Below, piece after piece: positions 31,039-34,222 of a DNA stretch of 34,222 nucleotides. The translations under genes were made by a program, and so were the position numbers. Positions within the stretch are counted from its first letter, which is position 1; every line of letters starts with the position of its first letter. Where the stretch lies: the NCBI GenBank assembly GCA_013002175.1, contig JABDKP010000033.1, forward strand, positions 1-34,222, written 5' to 3'. The notes beneath the pieces were generated by a model. The model did no database searches, had not been told where the DNA came from, and saw nothing but the letters and a program-made list of their open reading frames with translations. The DNA is from Ilumatobacter sp. (GTDB lineage: Bacteria > Actinomycetota > Acidimicrobiia > Acidimicrobiales > Ilumatobacteraceae).

Positions 31039-31722
31039 ATGACGAAGGTGCTGGTGGTCGACGACGAGCCGACCGTCCGCGAGGTCGTCGCCGGGTACCT
31101 GCGGCGCGACGGCCACGACGTGGCGGAAGCCGCCGACGGTCATCGCGCGCTCGAACTCCTCGACGAGGACCCGCCGGACCTGGTCGTGCTCGACATGATG
31201 CTGCCCGGCGTCAACGGGCTGGACATCCTGCGCCGCGTCCGCGCCGTCAGTTCGATCCCCGTGATCATGCTGACGGCGCGGGCCGAAGAGTCCGACCGGG
31301 TGTCCGGTCTCGAGCTCGGTGCCGACGACTACGTCGTCAAACCATTCTCCCCGCGTGAGCTCGCAGCGCGCGTCAACGGCGTGCTGCGCCGCACTGCGGG
31401 CCGCACCGACGACGTGCCGGCCACCCTCTCGTTCGACGGCCTGGAGATCGACCCGCTCAGCCGTGACGTCACGCTCGACGGCACCGTCATCGACATGACA
31501 CCGAAGGAGTTCGACGTCCTGCTGTTCCTCGCCCGCTCGCCGCGGCAGGTGTTCTCGCGTGCCCAATTGCTCGAGTCGGTCTGGCAATCGTCACCCGAGT
31601 GGCAGGATCCGGCCACCGTCACGGTCCACGTCAGGCGCATCCGCAACAAGATCGAGAGCGACCCCGAACATCCGCGCTGGATCACCACGGTGTGGGGCGT
31701 CGGGTACAGGTTCGAGTCATGA
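31039..31722 (+). CDS. OmpR/PhoB-family response regulator
   Basis: 227 residues. The receiver domain (1-118) has Asp9-Asp10, the phospho-acceptor Asp52 in LVVLDMMLPG, Thr76 and Lys98 in DDYVVKPF. The winged-helix DNA-binding domain (about 128-226) has MTPKEFDVLLFLARSP and TVTVHVRRIRNKIESDP...WGVGYRFES. It is followed directly by its kinase (ATGA overlap). The ATG at 31039 has GGGGAG touching it, so ribosome spacing is poor; a long 5' leader from pdxH may be used. The signal and targets are unknown. Confidence 0.92.
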   Translation: MTKVLVVDDEPTVREVVAGYLRRDGHDVAEAADGHRALELLDEDPPDLVVLDMMLPGVNGLDILRRVRAVSSIPVIMLTARAEESDRVSGLELGADDYVVKPFSPRELAARVNGVLRRTAGRTDDVPATLSFDGLEIDPLSRDVTLDGTVIDMTPKEFDVLLFLARSPRQVFSRAQLLESVWQSSPEWQDPATVTVHVRRIRNKIESDPEHPRWITTVWGVGYRFES

Positions 31723-32795
31723 CCCAGGTCCCCGCCCCCGTCGACGTCGTCGGTGGCCCGACCGCGCTCCGTCATCGCCGTCATCGGATGAACCGGCTCG
31801 GCCGTCGGTTCGTCGGAGCCACGCTCGCCGTCCTCGGCGTCGCGATCATGATGATCGCGGTCGCGGCGAACGCGATGTTCATCGAGAAGCACGACCTCAA
31901 CCTGCTGATGTGGGTGCTCGTCCCGGCGGTGCTCGCCGCGGCGATGGTGGCGATGCTGATGGCCCGACCGGTCGCCCGCGACGCCAAGCGGATCTGCGAC
32001 GCGGCGATGCGCGTGGCCGACGGCGATCTGTCCGCCCGCACCGGTGTCATCCGCAACGACGAGCTCGGCGAGGCGGCCGAGATGTTCGACTTGATGGTCG
32101 ACCGGCTGTTCGCGGTCGAGCGGGAACGATCCCTGATGCTGTCGTCGATCTCGCACGACCTGCGCACACCGCTGGCCTCCCTGCGGGCCGCGGTCGAGGC
32201 GATCCGCGACGGCGTCGCCGACGATCCCGATCTGTACCTCGTCGGGATGGAACGCCAGGTCCGGGCGCTGTCGTCGCTGGTCGACGACCTGCAGCTCCAC
32301 ACGCAGCTGATCAGCGGCACCCTGCAACTCAACCGGGCGCGGCTCGACCTCACCGAACTGGCCGACGAATCGATGGAGATCGTGCGGCCGCTGGCCGAGA
32401 CGCGCGGCATCAAGCTGCTGCTCGAAGCGGTCGAGCGGGTGATGGTCGACGCCGACGGGTCGCAGCTCGCACGCGTCATCCGCAACCTGCTGGACAACGC
32501 GATCCGGCATGCGCCCGACGGCTCCGTGGTGCTGGTGCAGGTCGTGCGCAATAGCGATCAGGTGATCCTGCGGGTGCACGACGAAGGGCTCGGCTTCCCG
32601 GCCGACTTCCGTGACCGCGCGTTCGAACCGTTCACCCGGGCGGATCCCGCACGCGACACCCGCACCGGCACTGCCGGGCTCGGGTTGTCGATCGCCCGTG
32701 GCATCGTGGCGGCCCATCAAGGCAGCGTGTCGATCGGCAACGGCCCTGGTGGCGAAGTGCAGATCGTGCTGCCGACGCCGCCCGCTTCGCGCTGA
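31719..32795 (+). CDS. Sensor histidine kinase
   Basis: 358 residues. Two spans (about 33-53 and 61-82) are joined by a loop of only about eight residues, so there is almost no outside sensor domain. A HAMP region (82-130) follows, then the phospho-acceptor His146 in SSISHDLRTPLASL. The ATP-binding part has the N box RVIRNLLDNAIRHAPDGS, the G1 box VHDEGLGFP with FEPFTRAD, and the G2 box GTAGLGLSIARGIV. It pairs with the upstream response regulator. The short loop suggests it senses a membrane or cytoplasmic cue, or works with another protein. Ends five bases before the convergent hydrolase gene. Confidence 0.92.
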   Translation: MTQVPAPVDVVGGPTALRHRRHRMNRLGRRFVGATLAVLGVAIMMIAVAANAMFIEKHDLNLLMWVLVPAVLAAAMVAMLMARPVARDAKRICDAAMRVADGDLSARTGVIRNDELGEAAEMFDLMVDRLFAVERERSLMLSSISHDLRTPLASLRAAVEAIRDGVADDPDLYLVGMERQVRALSSLVDDLQLHTQLISGTLQLNRARLDLTELADESMEIVRPLAETRGIKLLLEAVERVMVDADGSQLARVIRNLLDNAIRHAPDGSVVLVQVVRNSDQVILRVHDEGLGFPADFRDRAFEPFTRADPARDTRTGTAGLGLSIARGIVAAHQGSVSIGNGPGGEVQIVLPTPPASR

Positions 32796-32800
32796 GCCGG

Positions 32801-33415
32801 TCAGTTCTCGGCGACGCACTCCCAGTTCTGGACCGCATCCACCAGCCCGTCGATCAACGCCAACGTGTGCGGCGTCAGGCCCGGCCCTTCCCAATCCCAC
32901 CACAGCGGGCTCGACCCCCGCACCCGGGGCGGCAACTCGATCTGCACACCGCCGAGGCGGGGCAGGTTGACCGGGTTCTGCGGATGCAACCCGCGTAGCG
33001 GTTTGGGAATCACGTCGAGGTCGGTGACGATGTCGTAGGCCGGCAGTGTGCGGCGCAGCGCCGTGCCCACATGCTGCGCGAACGCTCGGTTGCCGCCGCC
33101 GAGCAGCAATGACGTGAACAGCCCGCGCCGACCGAACCCGTGGACGGTCACCACCAGGTCGATGTGGTCGATGAACGAGGAGAGCCGTGGCGACTCTTCC
33201 GGCCGGACCTTGATCGACGGAAGGTGCTCGCGCATCGGGACGGGCTGCACCACGCCGTAGTACGACGCGCCGGACTGCTCCGCGGCCCGGGCCGCGATCA
33301 CGTCGGTCATCAGCTCGAGGTTGCCCCCGTGGTACGCCATGAAGCCGACGCGGCTGCGCAGTTCGCAGACTTCCTCGACGCCGGGAGCGTCGAGGATTGC
33401 CGCGAACTCGGTCAT
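32801..33415 (-). CDS. Poly-gamma-glutamate hydrolase family protein (YmaC/YjqB type)
   Basis: 204 residues. Zinc-peptidase-like fold related to phage poly-gamma-glutamate hydrolase PghP. Candidate zinc ligands are His29 and Glu34 in FMAYHGGNLELMTD and His92 in VVTVHGFGRRG. Downstream blocks are LGGGNRAFAQHVGTALRR and HPQNPVNLPRLGGVQIELPPRVR. No signal peptide is seen, so it probably acts in the cytoplasm, perhaps on gamma-linked peptides or polyglutamylated compounds. The ATG at 33415 is preceded by CACAAT six bases upstream, a weaker version of the -10 pattern. The longer open frame upstream is antisense to orn. Confidence 0.8.
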   Translation of the reverse strand: MTEFAAILDAPGVEEVCELRSRVGFMAYHGGNLELMTDVIAARAAEQSGASYYGVVQPVPMREHLPSIKVRPEESPRLSSFIDHIDLVVTVHGFGRRGLFTSLLLGGGNRAFAQHVGTALRRTLPAYDIVTDLDVIPKPLRGLHPQNPVNLPRLGGVQIELPPRVRGSSPLWWDWEGPGLTPHTLALIDGLVDAVQNWECVAEN

Positions 33416-33514
33416 CGATCCATTGTGGCCGCCCGTGCATCGTCGTGCGAGTCGAGCGACCGGTCGAGCCGTGATGTTCGATGTGGTGTCAGACAGAAGG
33501 CGGACGCGGTCCTC

Positions 33515-33520
33515 TACGAT
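33515..33520 (+). promoter_or_regulatory. -10 box of a leaderless orn promoter
   Basis: TACGAT ending seven bases before the ATG at 33528. It overlaps the earlier in-frame ATG at 33519, so that codon is unlikely to be the start. Confidence 0.5.
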
Positions 33521-33527
33521 GCTCCCG

Positions 33528-34100
33528 ATGCTCGTCTGGATGGATCTGGAGATGACCGGGTTGGACCACACGTCCGACGTGATCGTCGAGATCGCCACGT
33601 TGATCACCGACGACGAACTCGAGATCGTCGCCGAAGGGCCCGACCTGGTCGTGCACGCCACCGACGAACAGTTGGCGGCGATGGACCCGTTCGTCGTCGA
33701 GATGCACACGCGCTCCGGGTTGCTGGACCAGATCAAGGCGTCGACGATCACGCTCGAGCAGGCCGGCGCCGAGACGCTGGAGTTCATCAAGCAGCACGTG
33801 CCCGAACCGATGACGGTGCCGCTGTGCGGCAACTCGATCGGGACCGACCGACGGTTCCTCGCGGCGTACCTGCCGGAGATCGAGAACCACCTGCACTACC
33901 GCTCGATCGACGTGTCCAGCGTCAAGGAACTCGTCAAGCGGTGGTACCCGGACATCGACATCCAGCGCCCTCGCGGGCAGGGGCTGCACCGTGCGCTCGA
34001 CGACATCCGCGAGTCGATCCGTGAGCTGGTCTACTACCGCACCGCGGTGTTCGTCGACCCCGGTTCGCTCGCCGATCGGCTCGCCGACGAATCCGAGTGA
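33528..34100 (+). CDS. orn: Oligoribonuclease
   Basis: 190 residues. DEDDh-type 3'-5' exonuclease that degrades dinucleotides, including pGpG from c-di-GMP breakdown. Catalytic residues: Asp6 and Glu8 in WMDLEMTGLD, Asp107 in GNSIGTDRRFL, His154 and Asp159 in GLHRALDDI. YRSIDVSSVKEL (124-135) is also typical. An ATG three codons earlier (33519) is in frame, but a TACGAT box placed seven bases before 33528 favours the shorter form. It shares a 112-base gap with the divergent hydrolase gene. Its role in finishing c-di-GMP turnover is relevant to the RsiG-type gene in this window. Confidence 0.95.
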   Translation: MLVWMDLEMTGLDHTSDVIVEIATLITDDELEIVAEGPDLVVHATDEQLAAMDPFVVEMHTRSGLLDQIKASTITLEQAGAETLEFIKQHVPEPMTVPLCGNSIGTDRRFLAAYLPEIENHLHYRSIDVSSVKELVKRWYPDIDIQRPRGQGLHRALDDIRESIRELVYYRTAVFVDPGSLADRLADESE

Positions 34101-34222
34101 CGATCGCCGGGTCGCCCACCCGGATCCCGTCTCCCGCGACTTCGACCGGCCGCGCGACGTCTCCACGGCACAGGCGCCGAGGCGCCGCGGTCAGGCGTCC
34201 GGGTTCGAAAGAGGTTCCGAAC
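34101..34222 (+). other. End of window after orn, no gene identified
   Basis: Contains the small hairpin GGCGC-CGAG-GCGCC (34172-34185 region), which may end the orn transcript. No complete coding frame or tRNA is visible before the edge. Confidence 0.3.

Noticed and set aside
34190-34222. 3' part of a tRNA near the right edge
   Set aside because: A GTTCGAA sequence resembles a T-loop, but no matching stem or other tRNA arms can be formed within the window.

Overview
The window is high-GC, densely coded DNA from a free-living bacterium, most likely an actinomycete of the Acidimicrobiia/Ilumatobacter type. Reasons: a mycothiol-type glycosyltransferase (MshA) followed by a YbjN-family gene, an RsiG-type protein (a family described in Actinomycetota), an actinobacterial caa3-type oxidase operon, and TANNNT -10 boxes set directly in front of start codons. 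The lineage is an inference from gene content; no rRNA or complete tRNA is present.

Layout. 1-4185 (minus strand): the 5' end of a gene that may encode an FtsK/SpoIIIE-type protein, ethylmalonyl-CoA mutase (ecm), leucyl/phenylalanyl-tRNA-protein transferase (aat) and 3-hydroxybutyryl-CoA dehydrogenase (hbd). A hairpin-rich 258-base gap separates aat from ecm. A perfect 18-base palindrome sits upstream of hbd. 4280-10423 (plus): a complete seven-gene Mrp Na+/H+ antiporter operon, mrpABCDEFG, with every junction overlapping by three or four bases. 10455-16799: an O-methyltransferase-like gene, a convergent membrane-anchored cyclophilin, a multi-span membrane protein of unknown function, a MoaD/ThiS-type sulfur carrier, an RsiG-type c-di-GMP anti-sigma candidate, mshA, a YbjN gene and proC. 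17001-17879 (minus): a SAM hydrolase of the DUF62 family.

17955-27808 (plus) is the respiratory region. It runs ctaB (heme O synthase), then three unusual genes (19077-22506), then a normal caa3-type cytochrome oxidase set, ctaC, ctaD, ctaE and subunit IV, then the copper assembly gene ctaG. The three unusual genes are the most interesting part of the window. The first is a clear relative of oxidase subunit I, but all six histidines that bind heme a, heme a3 and CuB are replaced, as is the cross-linked tyrosine. The second resembles subunit III. The third joins a subunit-IV-like membrane part to an extracytoplasmic domain that looks like a cupredoxin without its copper site. Together they look like a redox-inactive 'shadow' oxidase module kept in the same operon as the working enzyme.

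27881-34100: a Tat-exported polysaccharide deacetylase, serS, pdxH, an OmpR-type response regulator with its histidine kinase, a poly-gamma-glutamate hydrolase family protein (minus strand) and oligoribonuclease (orn).

Regulation. About ten genes carry a TANNNT box ending 6-9 bases before the start codon, which predicts leaderless mRNAs. Genes inside operons instead use overlapping start/stop codons or Shine-Dalgarno sites. No insertion sequence, prophage, CRISPR array or other mobile element was seen.
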